Positions 11,301-22,900 are shown, numbered from the stretch's first letter. The stretch is 64,000 nt of DNA from Owenia fusiformis (GCA_903813345.2 CAIIXF020000003.1:13842931-13906930), one strand, 5' to 3'. Translations and numbers: made by a program. Notes: generated by a model from the letters alone, not told the origin.

Positions 11301-11699
11301 CACCAGAAGTTTGGACTTCATCCAAATTGGAATACAAATAGTTGTACAATAAATAAAATCAGTTAAAAATAAAAATGAAATGAAAGTATGAAAAATAACA
11401 CAAAAATAAAGAGTTTGATTTTTAGTTTTATTCATGGATTAATCTTGATAAACTAAAGCATAAACCGTATACATTTGAAGTAAACATAAATGTTTACATC
11501 TACATGTATTTAATACATGTAGATATGTAGTCATGGAAAGTATATTATAATGTAAAGTTGTTTAAGCATCCGATGAAACATTGTACATATTAATCTAAAA
11601 ACCTACCTGAAATAAAAACTTATTGACTTTTTTTTAAAACCTACCTGGTGTTAGAAGTCCTGACAGCATAATAAATACAAGCACTGAGTGTGTCATCAT
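5053..11699 (-). CDS. Secreted six-cysteine peptide precursor, three exons (family unassigned)
   Basis: The conceptual join 11699-11645, 5666-5552, 5347-5053 gives a 154-residue protein ending in TGA. Residues 1-21 form a signal peptide: the hydrophobic core is LVFIMLSGLL, and A19-D20-C21 would suit cleavage before F22. Residues 22-57 are an acidic/polar spacer. Residues 66-70 are RRKKK. Residues 71-115 hold Cys 74, 75, 82, 90, 99 and 108, spaced CC-x6-C-x7-C-x8-C-x8-C. K116-K117-R118 is a convertase-type site, followed by an acidic tail rich in F, Y and R. This layout is that of a prohormone whose six-cysteine peptide is released between basic sites; that role is inference. All four splice sites are GT/AG and the phases (1, then 2) match exactly. 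I do not recognise the family. Introns of 114 bp... see exon entries: intron 1 is about 6 kb and intron 2 is 204 bp. Confidence 0.75.
5552..5666 (-). CDS. Peptide precursor exon 2 (spacer)
   Basis: The exon is bounded by a TTTCAG acceptor and an AA|GTAAGT donor on the minus strand. It reads DCFKLYPLPDTQLTDAGYEE and continues to RYLI with no stop: 37 full codons, entered in phase 1 and left in phase 2. Intron 2 is only 204 bp (5348-5551). Confidence 0.8.
5667..7640. other. Part of peptide-gene intron 1, no feature seen
   Basis: This is AT-rich unique-looking sequence inside the proposed intron 1. Short ORFs on both strands lack splice context or recognisable motifs. I see nothing to annotate. 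Confidence 0.4.
7776..7900. mobile_element. MITE, 125 bp, ends TTTAAGCCCAAGACTCAATG
   Basis: The left end TTTAAGCCCAAGACTCAATG is answered by CATTGAATCTTGGGCTAAA on the right, 19-20 bp with one or two mismatches. A single end of the same family lies at 783-802. The sequence before it (7660-7775) matches the start of the window at about 130-270. There is no coding capacity. Confidence 0.75.
8374..9440. mobile_element. Diverged ~1.07-kb element with inverted ends
   Basis: The block at 8390-8475 contains CTCTGAAAATGAAATCAGTT and a GATATCATGATAAAATG segment. It recurs as the reverse complement at 9375-9440. The MITE at 8790-8935 sits inside. No transposase is recognisable in the interior. The boundaries are approximate. 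Confidence 0.6.
8790..8935. mobile_element. Near-perfect palindromic MITE, 146 bp
   Basis: The ends TAATGCCTTGGTCACAAATG and its complement extend into long stems of about 65 bp that include a GC-rich CGGCCGGGCGCC-like block. Only about 10 bp remain as a central loop. It would fold into a strong hairpin. ORFs on both strands here are side effects of the symmetry. It lies inside the peptide gene's first intron. Confidence 0.85.
9435..9640 (+). repeat. Fragment of the 13.3-kb element family
   Basis: The sequence from GATGGCGACC through AATCAGGTCATGATGACCTT to CCCGACCACAGCCAGATT matches 13850-14015 with few differences. The ends of the parent element are missing, so this is a truncated copy. 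Confidence 0.75.
10470..10512 (+). repeat. Short repeat, inverted partner at 19960-19996
   Basis: The core TAGGCAGTTACCAGTTTCAC is found in reverse complement 9.5 kb downstream, with a shared CAGATAGCATGG-like extension. It may be the end of a transposon family. Confidence 0.55.
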
Positions 11700-12180
11700 T
11701 TGTAAATTCTGTTTTGAAATAATTGTCAATATTTTGTTAGTTCGTAAAACAAGTCCTTTTAGTGGAATGTAGATCGTCCTTTTAGTTTCATGAAACATCC
11801 TCTCGCTGTTTGTAAATTATATTTCCTCAGTTGCAATATATATAACGAGTTTATTATTTAAATATCTCCTCGAAAACCTTTAATGATCTTAATCCTCGTT
11901 TGATCATATACTAACTTCAGTTAATTTGCCACACATTGTTGGCTTATGTACAATTGTGCGAAAATCCCAACAATCGCATTAATTACATTACCATACACAA
12001 TTGTCTTAATGTCAAAACCAATGATCGTATCGCACACTCGGCGTGCGTTAATCGGTAATCTCTTCTCGCTTGTTTAATGAATCTCTTGCAATTTATGACG
12101 CGAATGGCTGCTGTTCTCTGATTGATATAAACTCATCGCCGCCCCCAATTCTTTCGCACATATATACTTACACTGGGTGT
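10513..12180. other. Peptide-gene 5' region and intron, no other feature seen
   Basis: This is AT-rich sequence with A-rich low-complexity stretches around 11340-11420. The segment upstream (minus-strand sense) of exon 1, 11700-12180, would contain the promoter. I see TATA-like strings but none in a position that allows a firm call. Confidence 0.35.
11645..11699 (-). CDS. Peptide precursor exon 1 (signal peptide)
   Basis: Two adjacent ATG codons (11699 and 11696) start MMTHSVLVFIMLSGLLTP, a short basic/polar start followed by a hydrophobic core. The exon ends in CCAG|GTAGGT on the minus strand, a good donor, after one base of the next codon (phase 1). The exon is too short to stand out as an ORF. 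It was chosen because it supplies a signal peptide in exactly the phase exon 2 needs. A different first exon remains possible. The upstream reading frame has no nearby stop, so the exact start is not proved. Confidence 0.68.
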
Positions 12181-12254
12181 CCTTGGGTAATCTCATTGAC
12201 CAATCAATTATGAGTATCGGATGCTAATTAATTGTTTTCGTCTTATTATCGTTA

Positions 12255-12735
12255 TTATGTCACCACCAAAGGGTAGTGACATATACATTGTTGTGGTGTC
12301 CATTTTTGTGACGGTGGGCGGCAGTTGGTCAACGGCAGTAGGCGATTGGCCATCGGCGATTGGCGTGTGCAACAAACTCTTACAACTTTTAATAACTTGA
12401 CAAATACCGAAGTTAATACTGACTTCATTTTTGCAAAATCAACCAAAAGTTTTCAGAAGTTCAAATCTAACTTAAGATTTAATATTTGACCTACAATGAC
12501 CTTCGCAAGGTCAAAAAAGATTTAAAGGGTATTTTTTTCAACTTATTTCAATTTTTTTCAAAATCATCTTCTCCAAAGTTCCAAGTTCTCCATAGGTCGA
12601 ATCTGACTAAAGACCTTCAATGACTTGCTCAAGGTCAAACGAGTTGTTCCTTCAGGGATCTTTTCAAGGTAAAAAAGGCCAAAAAGATATTTTTCAACTT
12701 GCTTCAATTAATTGACCAGATTTTCAAAATCATAT
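12255..12735. repeat. Internally repeated segment with AAGGTCA motifs
   Basis: Two diverged copies of a unit of roughly 130 bp (about 12485-12570 and 12610-12735) share TGACCT...AAGGTCAAA, TTTTTCAACTT and TTTTCAAAATCAT in the same order. The first contains the palindrome TGACCTTCGCAAGGTCA. It is probably a transposon remnant with tandem subrepeats. Confidence 0.5.
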
Positions 12736-12984
12736 ACAAGTTCTGAAAATTACAATGCATCTAATCAATATTTGTTTTATCAAACGTGGTGCTCTATTCA
12801 ATTCGATTCAATTTATTTATTTATTCCTTGATGAGCACAACGATACAATGAACATATATATAATATAACAAGTGACACAATTTCCAAGGTTAAAACATAA
12901 TACAACGAATATTAAAAACAGGGTCAGGTCGAGAAATCAATTGGGATGTATATGATGAAATGCAATAAAGGGGGGACACCATTA

Positions 12985-13003
12985 AGTGTCAATGGGGGGG
13001 GGG
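12985..13003 (+). repeat. Poly-G tract
   Basis: A run of about a dozen G residues follows a GGGGGGACACC tract. It is low complexity, and its length may not be reliable in an assembly. Confidence 0.7.
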
Positions 13004-13321
13004 GGTCGAAATGTATCATAGATAAGAGTAAACAAACTTATACATTGTACATTATTTCACACATATTTCACATAACTGCACAGTATTATACTCGTATAGC
13101 TAATAACTCACCCAAGGCCATTCGTTGAATAATTGTCACCTTGAGTAATGGTAATCCGATGCTAAGTCATCGGTCAATGATGTATGTACCCATGTTAAAT
13201 CAATGCATCTTTGCTAAAATCATCATTTTCGAAGAACTCGAGTTGATCGAGTCTCAATAAATAGATCCATATTGGATAGTATTGCTAGAATATATTTTCT
13301 TTAAAATAATAAGGTTCCTAA

Positions 13322-14085
13322 CCCTACTATCACACCAAACTAGTTCTCACTACGTTCTCGAAAACGGGCTTCAACTGTGTACGAACGACTGGACGTATTT
13401 AGAACCGTTTGGGGTCTATTTACAAACTTCATCGAAAGTTCTTGAGCGAGTAGGTCCCATAGAACTTAGAACATGCTCAAAATGCACTCGTGGTCGTAAC
13501 GTTCTGCAATTAGAACGAGTGACAACGTACTATCGACGAGCTGGACATACTACGAACGGAACCGTCGTACTTCAATCCTACTAGGGACGTTTTAACAACG
13601 AGTTGAACTGTCTGAGGACGTATTGAGAACGAGTTAGGACTAATTGCAAACGTGTTTAAACTGATTAAGAACGTATTAAAGACTGCTTATGAACGAGTTG
13701 GCAAAAATATAGTTATCACACCAAACAAGTTGCCACTACGATCTTCAAAACTGGCTTTAAACTGTGTGCGAACAGAATGAACGTAGCTGCAACGTTCTAA
13801 GGACTATTTACGAACTTCATGAACCTTCTCAGACGAGAAGGTGATTTTAGATGGCGACCATACCGTTCTGTAATCAGGTCATGATGACCTTCTAGACTAA
13901 GCGTTATACGACCGTGGTGCGACCTGAACGAACTGCGAATGAGATGTACGTATTGAAGACTGTTTATAAACGAAGTAGCTAATTATTTTAGACATATTTC
14001 CCGACCACAGCCAGATTTTGCCCGTTTTACGACGTTTTTGTAGGACTGGCAAGAACGGGTAAGAAGTAGTTTGGTGTGATAGGGG
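13322..14085. mobile_element. Non-autonomous element with TATCACACCAAACTA ends, ~764 bp
   Basis: The left end CCCTACTATCACACCAAACT and the right end AGTTTGGTGTGATAGGGG are inverted repeats. A partial second left end (TTATCACACCAAACAAGTTG) lies internally at about 13713, suggesting an internal duplication. The interior has no transposase. It is dominated by a motif like GAACG or AACGT recurring roughly every 11-12 bp. The 100-codon ORF over 13282-13584 is a by-product. Truncated relatives are at 9435-9640 and 24383-24680. Confidence 0.8.
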
Positions 14086-14691
14086 GGTAAACAGGACATT
14101 GGGCTTGCTTTTTAGAACTTTTTGTTGGTACTATCAAGGCTATATCTGTAAATTCTGAGGGTGTTTTATGTGAAGAGGGGATTTTTGCAAGGTTTTGACC
14201 GATTTGGGATAAGAATAAATCAATCTAATTTTTCACTTCTTTACCATTGTCCAAAAACGATGCGACGGTGTTAAAATGTTGTTTTTCCTCATAATTCCCA
14301 GCGTCAGCTTGAAATCTGTGTCTAATAGAAGCGTTTCCAGATGTATTATGCATTTCCAATTTTTCTTTGAAAATTGCATAAAGTTTTGAAGTTTTTTTTA
14401 ACAGAGAGTCGATGATCTCTAATAGTTATCCAAAGTTTTGATATATCAATGAACATTTTAATTTCATCGGTCAATAAAGGGAAACATTTGTCATAAAAGA
14501 ACGGACGATGGTGGCAAAAATATCATGAGATTCATTTGGATCATTAATTGAGCTTACATTATTCAAATCTGTTTCCTTTAACATTGAGATAAATGTATCG
14601 ATGCGCTCCTTATCGACTTTTCTGTACTTAATTAAAACTATTTTATTTTCTGAAGTATTCTTTCATTTTTCACTGGTCATTATCAAGCGAA

Positions 14692-14725
14692 GGTAACGGC
14701 CGTTACCCTCGCATTTAAGATGGCG
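14692..14725. other. Perfect palindrome GGTAACGGCCGTTACC and a nearby GATGGCGG motif
   Basis: A 16-bp perfect palindrome at 14692-14707 is followed by AAGATGGCGGAGG at 14713-14725, which resembles a YY1 site. No exon was found next to it. It could be a promoter remnant or a transposon end. Confidence 0.4.
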
Positions 14726-14888
14726 GAGGGTAAATGTCGATTTCGATATTTCTTAGCTTTCAGCTTTCATCGAATTAAACTATTTTATAGTTGACATCAT
14801 GCTTTGATAGTTTACCTCGACCAGGCTTATATGACATGGGAATTCTGGAGAATGATAGTTTCTTCATATATCGTGCGTGAGCGCCATA

Positions 14889-15005
14889 GTTCAACGATAT
14901 CTTCCACTGCTTAAGGGAGGGTAACTGGAACTGTAAGATACTATAACGGTCATGAAACTAAAACCCAAATTACCTCCCCTTATGCAGTGGAAGATATCGT
15001 TGAAC
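14889..15005. mobile_element. MITE, 117 bp, ends GTTCAACGATATCTTCCACT
   Basis: About 36 bp at each end are inverted repeats, from GTTCAACGATATCTTCCACT through the TAAGGGAGGGTAA-type block. The central spacer is about 40 bp. There is no coding capacity. Confidence 0.82.
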
Positions 15006-18000
15006 CGAGACGCCTGGTAAAATAACGTTTTATATCGGCAAAGAAATACACAACAGAACGCCTACAATATTACAATTTATTACATACCGTATTTGAAAAC
15101 ACCTACAATAACCTACAAATAAACATGTTTAGCATAGGTAATACATCCACCAGAGTATTAGCTACAGACGAAACCGTTTGAGAGGTGAAGACAATTTATG
15201 ATTTCTCCTCATGATAAGGCTAAAGTACCAGTATACTCTATAAGCTTACCCAAAATATTAAAACATAATTTCATTTAGTGACGAGACGATTTATTGTATT
15301 ATACTTATTGTTTATAAGGTATCCTTATATTACATATAAATTCTCCTTATAGTGGGCTGTATAGCAAGGTTGGTCGGGGTCGGGAGCTGGGGATAATTTT
15401 ATTGCTTAAATATAACCATATCATCATCCTACATTAGAATCCACTCAGTCTAACATCAATTTCTGGTGCGAAAGTTGTCATAATAACCTTTCATAATATT
15501 CATTGTGTCATAATCATTATATCACGGATAACTAAATTTAATATAATTATCTATAGGTTAAATAGAATTCGTTAAGAAGGCGCGACGTCGTGAAGAATCA
15601 GTAGATAACTCTAGGTTTTGAGTGCCTACACAGGCTCACGTAACACCACTTTGTGAGGACCCTCGAATCAAGTACGGGATGTGTATATAAATAACACATT
15701 GTTTTTAGTATTTTTATCAACAATTAAATGCAGCTACCAGTTTTTTCAGATATTGATTCATGATTCAACATGAGTACACGTACATGTATAAGTATCAGTA
15801 TAAAGAAAATATATTATTTCGTTTTTACACTTCTTAGACTTATTCGTGCATCACAACCATACTATGCTATTGATACATGATTGTACTTGAATATATTTAA
15901 TGTTGACATTTAAGAAAGAAAACTATTGTTTCATACTTACATATGTCTCGTGTCATATTAATACTATTGAGATCCAATCAGTACAACATCTCTAAATAGA
16001 TTTTATTACAATTTGTATAAATTGCATTCTATTTATTCTTTTCTTGCTTATGGTCAGTTTGTTTCATGAGCCCCTTAAAATGGCACTGTTTACAATTCTA
16101 ATAAATATCGACAGATCTTTGTACAAACCTTAATATGGCCATAAGTATGAAGTAGATTTTTTGATTTGCGTCCTGGCAAAATCCAAATCATGCAAGGGTA
16201 CAAGGAAAGCAAACACAAACTAAAAAACACTAACTTGTTTGCTGAGAAATGTATACATTTTATGGACATAAAAAGGGACGACATGCCAATTTCCAGTGAT
16301 TACAAACACATATCTATACACGTTATACAATATTATTAAACGTAGCTATTATTCAAGGGTAAAAATAAGAAAATACACAATTTATGCCAAAGTAATCAAT
16401 GACACTGTCAATTTTGACGCACATCAAATTATCCGCCATTTCGTCTGATATTGAACGAAATGCGATTGTACTTTCAGACACTTGTGATTGCTATTCGAAT
16501 GTGTGTATTTTTCTGATTTACTCAAAATCGTACAACCAAGGGAATGGAAAACAAAGAATCTACTTCTTATGGCCTATCTGAAAATATGAACGATCGCCAA
16601 AATTGCTAATATTTAAATATTTTTTGGATAAATACAGGTAAAACGAAATGCAAATGAAAATATATTCTGATACTCATGGCATCTTTCTGTTTTAACAGTA
16701 CTGAGAAGAAATGAGGAGCCATAGATTATCATGATGATGCAAATATGGCAATTATTTCTTCTGGAATCATTCAGGAAAAACATTATACGTTAAGAATTCT
16801 TCACAGCAGGCGAAAGAGACGTGTCCGGCTCTTCCACGCTCCGTGACAGTTGACCAGTAGTATGTTATCTTGATATACACCTTATTCACTCAGTATTAAA
16901 CGTTGACATTCCTGCGTGAAACGCATTGATTAATTTGTATGCATCGATACGCTCAAAGAAATCTAGTAGACAATTAAACAAACCCAACTATCAATGTCCA
17001 TTTATTTCTCTGAAATAGTGTGACACTTATTGAATACGCTCTTTTCTAAACTGAAAGCAATACGATGTTGTATGTACTTAGAATAAATAGAGTAAAAGCT
17101 GTTCGCGTCTTTTTATAGATACTGACTTGAAATAAATGAGTATTTTATAAACTGTAATTTCGACAAAATATTTTGATTGTGAACTATCAACACGTGGACA
17201 CATGGCATATTTCATTGAGTATTACAAGGGGAGACCTGGACAAAATGTGAGATGAGGCAGAAGTAACGGAAGCGTTTGTCAATGACGTCATAATAGGACG
17301 GAGTGTCGGACCCAGTATTACAGACGCTACGAAAGCTTGATTTTTTGTGGAAAAGGTGCCCCATTTTGCCTCAGTCGTCCCCAGTGAAAATTTTACATCA
17401 TGCAGATTTACCTGAATGCTAAATCCAATATTTTTAAGATTGTATCACATGCAAATGAAAATATTCATTCGTCATTTAAAGATGAATTGAACAACGTGAA
17501 TTAAAGCGGTTCACCAATTATATTCAACCTTGACTTGGACTTAATGTTAAAGTTAGAAGTGAACATCGATATTCCATTATAGAGCTAAAGGAAATTTTCA
17601 GATAAGTCCTAGTTAATCTGTTTCTTCTGTTGATTTAGCACTCGTTTTGATACTTTTAAAATTTTAAAACACATATTTCTACATACATTTTCCATTAATT
17701 AAACAGTGTTTAATAAATTATACCAACCACTGTGAATGTGAATTTCGATCTTATTTTTCAGTTGACATTGTATAAAATGTTTTCGATGTCAAAGAATTTA
17801 TGATATGCTTACTTATTTACTATATATTAAAAAGAAATCTTCAAATACCAAAAATAATATTTAAAAAATGACCCCTGCGTAATCACAAATAAATGATAAA
17901 CGGTAATGTTGTGTGATGCTCAACAAGCAATACCATGTTCAGTGATATTAAATCTACCAATACTATTTATTTTAAACAGCGCTGCTTTAACAGGAGGAAG

Positions 18001-18480
18001 TTATTTAAATTGTGTCAATTCTTTTGGTGCTATTAATGAAGAACAATATGGCTGACCAGATGATGTAAGATAGTTTGCATGATTTGACTCAAACCCATTT
18101 TGATTCCTCGCAATCATGATGACGTTTGCTTTGGCTTAATTCACGAAAAGCTGAAATTCAGTATATCAACGTTTCCTTATTCATGAATTCACTTCATAGT
18201 TTTTTTGTACAATATATAGCTTTCATATAACTAGGTGAACCCTGCTAGAAAATCAAAGTAAACGGGCTTTGATTTAAGACGTTGACGTCATTATGCATAA
18301 GAGCATTGTATTGAATGTTATATTGAATGTAGTAAATGTATCGAATAATTGTATTAAATAAATAAAAAAAAGTAAAAATAAAATAAGAGCGGAAATAGTC
18401 ATATCAGAAAACGACCAAGCGTTTGAACTCATAAGGGATTAACGTTAGAATTGATTAGTTGATATCAGTAGATTAGAATT
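15006..18480. other. Intergenic, nothing recognised
   Basis: This is AT-rich sequence without supported exons or repeats with clear boundaries. A palindromic TGACGTCA (CRE-type) lies at 17283-17290 and another near 18287; either may be chance. Confidence 0.35.
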
Positions 18481-18544
18481 CAGGTGAGCCCCAGGGGGAG
18501 GGGGAGATCTCCCAAAGTTCAGCCTTCGTATTCGATCACGTGGT

Positions 18545-18725
18545 ACTCACGTGCTAGATCCATATAAGGCTTACATGACCATATAGGAATCCAACTGACC
18601 GTTGTCCGCCATTTTGAATATCATGTGATAGATCCATATAAGGTTTGTATGACCATATAGGAAGTTGTCCGCCATTTTGAATATCATGTGATAGATCCAT
18701 ATAAGGTTTGTATGACCATATAGGA
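18545..18725. repeat. 63-bp tandem repeat carrying CArG and YY1-like motifs
   Basis: The unit (for example 18601-18663 and 18664-18726) repeats nearly exactly, with a diverged earlier copy from 18550. Each copy contains CCATATAAGG, a perfect serum-response-factor CArG box, at 18560-18569, 18634-18643 and 18697-18706. Two copies contain GTCCGCCATTTTG, a YY1-type motif. The flanks (CTTCGTATTCG and CGAATACGAAAG) are inverted, so the array sits inside what looks like a small element (about 18505-18785). Because 63 is a multiple of three, it also yields a repetitive minus-strand ORF that should not be taken as a gene. Confidence 0.8.
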
Positions 18726-18860
18726 TGGCTAAGGGGAATCCCCGAATACGAAAGAATATGATAGTATTATGGGAGCTACTCACTTCTTCTGGGTGAGCCC
18801 GAAGCTCACTTTATGCAAACGTACCTTTACATCAGAATACAACAGAATACAAGTAGGATT

Positions 18861-19012
18861 GGCTCTCAGAATGCAATCTTGATGCCTTTTTACATATCAA
18901 AACATTCATAACACACAATAAGTGACCAAGATATTAACTCGAATATTTTGGACTGCCGGGATTCATATAATTTATGTCATTTTGAAAATATCGAGATTGC
19001 ATTCTGGGAGCC
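18861..19012. mobile_element. MITE, 152 bp, ends GGCTCTCAGAATGCAATCTT
   Basis: The left end GGCTCTCAGAATGCAATCTT is inverted at the right as GAGATTGCATTCTGGGAGCC. A lone related end is at 27330-27352. There is no coding capacity. Confidence 0.8.
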
Positions 19013-19959
19013 AGTAATGAAAATTAATAGTCCGATGTTGTAAAAATCCCTTTGGATTGAATTTGTGACGCCGACGTTAACACAGGGGTCAAATTACAAA
19101 TTACAATTCTAACTATATCAATTAATTTAATGTTTCATAACTAAGTAAAAGGAGATCGTAAGACCATAACACAAAGGTGTGCGTGACACCCCCAATATAT
19201 GAATAATATGAATGGATATCACATTTGCGTCCACGCTCGAGTCTTACTTAAAAGTAGGGTATAGATAACTAATTATAACTATACGGGAATACGACTTGTT
19301 AAATAGAGTTGTTATGTAAATGTCTGCTCTTAAAATGTAAATAGTCCTTGAAAATGTATCGCGGAACAAATGAAGCGAATCATGATGTTACGGAAACCTG
19401 CTAGTTACAAAGCTGATTAAATAGCTAGTACAATTAACTTTGCAATATGGATAACAAGTTGCCACCTACTACAGCACAGCTAACCCATTCTGATGCTCAG
19501 ACCAACTTTGCCTTGCCAGAAAGGCACTGATTATCAGTGATAGGAGGCTGGAATCTAACGATGCAGCATCTAATGACATTTGAGCCGATTTTCGAAATGT
19601 CACCATGCCGATGATTAAGAGTTTTTTGCCCGATTGTTCGGGACCGTACGCTAGGAGATCATCGACCACTAATGGTCCATTTTAGACGTCGCTTTTGAGC
19701 TTTGAACGCAGAATTACCGACATTTTCTGACCCACCCCCATTGGATTCTATCAGTACGACCACCTTGGGATTTTTCAATTCCATGCTCCCATCGGCATGT
19801 GTCCTCTAAACCGCCCGATGTTCGAACGGGTGCCGTACGCCAATCGGTGCCGGAAAGAACATCTACCTGCTACCGTACGACAGTCAGATCATCATCAGAT
19901 GGACTTGCTATTGCGATAGTGTAAGGGGCTTCCAATATGTTTTCCATGTTATCTAGTCA

Positions 19960-19996
19960 CCTGGTGGTGAAACTGGTAACTACCTACTGGCATCTG
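19960..19996 (-). repeat. Inverted partner of the 10470 repeat
   Basis: It contains GTGAAACTGGTAACTACCTA, the reverse complement of the 10470-10512 block with a few changes. Confidence 0.55.
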
Positions 19997-19999
19997 TGT

Positions 20000-22900
20000 T
20001 GATAACCGTTTTCTAGTTCATAAAATTTCTGGTATCCGTAACGCTTAGAGGTGGGAGTTAGATTAGCACGGTTATCTGTATTAACACGTTGATCTGTATT
20101 GAAAAATAGGGCCAACTTAACTAATGGCATCGGCTTAGATATAAGCACTTATTATTTTTCAGGATAATGAAATCTTCCAATATTAGATGCGTCATAAGGG
20201 TAGGTGTCCAACGGTCGCTTCAAGGAATCCTATCATCAATATAGCGAGAAAACCATTCATCCGTATAATTTAAAAGTTTACAGATGCAGGAACAAACTAA
20301 GGGCAACATTAAATCGACTTTGCTGCAATTGTTTGGTAATATTCAACGCGGTCGCTTTGATTCAGGTGTGCCTTGCTCAATTATTCTTTGAAGGTTGAGC
20401 TCCGCGAAAAATGTTTCAGTTGACTGGATGATGTCTGGAGCTTTGTGCTCGGTGGACGGGTTTTGTTCGTCATATATTACTTGTACGATCAATGAGAATC
20501 TAGTTTTAATGGGCTTTCCTTGAACCTCTTTTCTGCGCTTTTGAGTTAATGTCATGCTTATTCCTTAACCAATTTAAATGCTTTAAATACGCACTGCTTT
20601 ATTGATAGATTGCACCAACAATACAATATTTCTTTAAACTGAAGGGGAAAGAGGTGGGGGATGTAAAGATATAAGCAATTGATGGAGGAGAAATGATGAT
20701 GATCTGAGAAAATCAAAAATACTTTCAATATTTTGAGTTGGGATTCCTTGTCAGCATCATCGGGTTGACAGTTCATTCACAAACTCGATAAAGCTATATC
20801 GATTACGTATATGTAGGAGGGAACAGTTCTTATATCAGAAAAATGTTTTATTGGGACTTTAATTACTTTAATTTCATTCCTCATCGATTATGTCACTAAA
20901 GTAGATTTTAATAGGCTTGCTTTAATTGCATTATATTTTGTATTCTACTCAATACTTCCAAATACATCATAGCCCCGTCTGTGTTCAAACTATTAAGAAA
21001 TCGAATACGAGGGATGGGGGGCACAGGAAGTAAGGAGGAGTGTTACGTTTTGGGTCAATTGCATGCGTTCTGCGTCAGTGCATATTTTCTTTACATTAAC
21101 AGCGGGTTAATATTTAATGATTACATAAGGTTTAGATGTAAATTGCTATTCCCTAATGGCCATCAAATACTATTAATACATATTAAACACAGTACTCGTC
21201 CCTCAAAGGTAATCCCTATAATTGGATTGTATGATAATATCTACATTAACCGGTAAAAGTAGAAAATGACACACTTCAACACAATGCAGATATTACCTTT
21301 GATTTGATTAGATACTTTCGCATCGGAAATATTCATATCCGTGTTTATTGAAACTGTGCACTCATCAAAAAGTAATTTTGTATCTATTATAACATTAAAG
21401 ACAGGCATGATTTGTATATCACTAATCGGGTATTAATAAGTAGTACTGAATTGTCATCAAATGATGAACGATGTGTTGGATTAGGAAGGATTAGCGGCGG
21501 AGTTATGACGAACATGAACATCTTCCTTTATGGTAGACGCCTTGTAGAATACGCGTTTCATCTCCTCTGCCAGAGCGAACTCTTGGCGCATACAGCCTGT
21601 CAGGCTATATAATCCAATAATAATTTCTAGTCAATGCTAGTTTTACTGAATGCTCAGATTGCGCTGACGTATCTAAATTTGACCTTCGTATTGTGACGTA
21701 ACATGTGTAACGTCGGCCATTGCACTGATACTCCAAATTCCAAAACGTATAGTAGATTAAGATTAAGTTTAACTGTACTTTGCTAGCCCTCCCCCATTTC
21801 ACCCAAATAAGTAAAATCGAAAAACCATATTAGTTCTGACAATTACATTCTTAGTACGTTAACCTCGTTTTAAGTACGTTGTCATATATTTGCAGAACGG
21901 AACGACATGGACATTCCTTCCCATCAGAGTCCGCCGATAAAGTACGAGAAAATATCATAAAAAGTTTCAACTACGTCCAATAGACAATTATTTTCAAACT
22001 TTTCCGAAAATCGATCAAACCGCATACGTGACGCTGCTCCACATACCTGTGACTCCTGTCACCATAACAACCATAACTTTTTTATTTTTAAACAATTAGT
22101 CATGGCAGTTGCAGGATAAATTGTAACAATGTAATTCTACAATCTGTAGCAATTTCATCTCACAACAGATAAATATAATGAAATTAGAGCATTTGTACCT
22201 TTACCTTCCGGACACCCTGTAATGCTCTACATTGCTGACTTGAACATCCGTGTCTTAATACTGATTTATCTGCAGCTGGATGTGACAAATATGACCCACA
22301 ATGGAATAATGCATTACTTTATTTACAGTGTTACGTCTAATATTTGTCACTTAGCTTAATAACTGAAGTGTAGACTGACCTGATTATGGAAATATCATAC
22401 AGGCCTACGTTTGAAAATTTCATTTTGCTCGTTTTATTAAGATTTCACTGATCATGCCCATGTGACCTCACCGGGCTTTTTTCATCAGGGTGCAAAACAC
22501 CAATTTTATATATTTCGTCTTAGCCCATAGTTTTGACTGCGTGCTCAGCCATTATGGCAACCCTAATTGAAGAACGCGAGTCTTCAACGAACGACATTGA
22601 TTCACCGTGGCTAGTCGAACTATGTGGATGCAGTCATATACATGTAATGTATCGGAAGTACCCGGCTCTGTACTTTTCAATGGACGAATTTTGCACTTTT
22701 GTTTAAATAATATTTACTCATCCGTGGAGATCATACTTCATTGATTTACCAAACCAGAGCTAGCCTATAAACGCACATTCTGTGATTTTTTAACGGCGAA
22801 TAGAGTTCAACGAGTTCACTTGACCCGTTTTATCATCTCGCTCACAGCTGTGAGAAGGTATATGTATAATTTGCCATAGGTTTACTTCATAACGGAGAAT

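Noticed and set aside
13282-13584. 100-codon ORF as a gene
   Set aside because: It lies across the left end of a non-autonomous repeat element and has no recognisable domain.
18571-18783. Protein with 21-residue repeats
   Set aside because: The repeat is a DNA-level 63-bp tandem array that happens to be a multiple of three.
19469-19900. Possible minus-strand pseudogene
   Set aside because: Two overlapping frames look mildly protein-like and GC content is higher, but no motif or splice structure supports a call.
22200-22220. Right end of a mariner element (CCGGACACCCTGTA)
   Set aside because: No matching left end or transposase fragment was found nearby.
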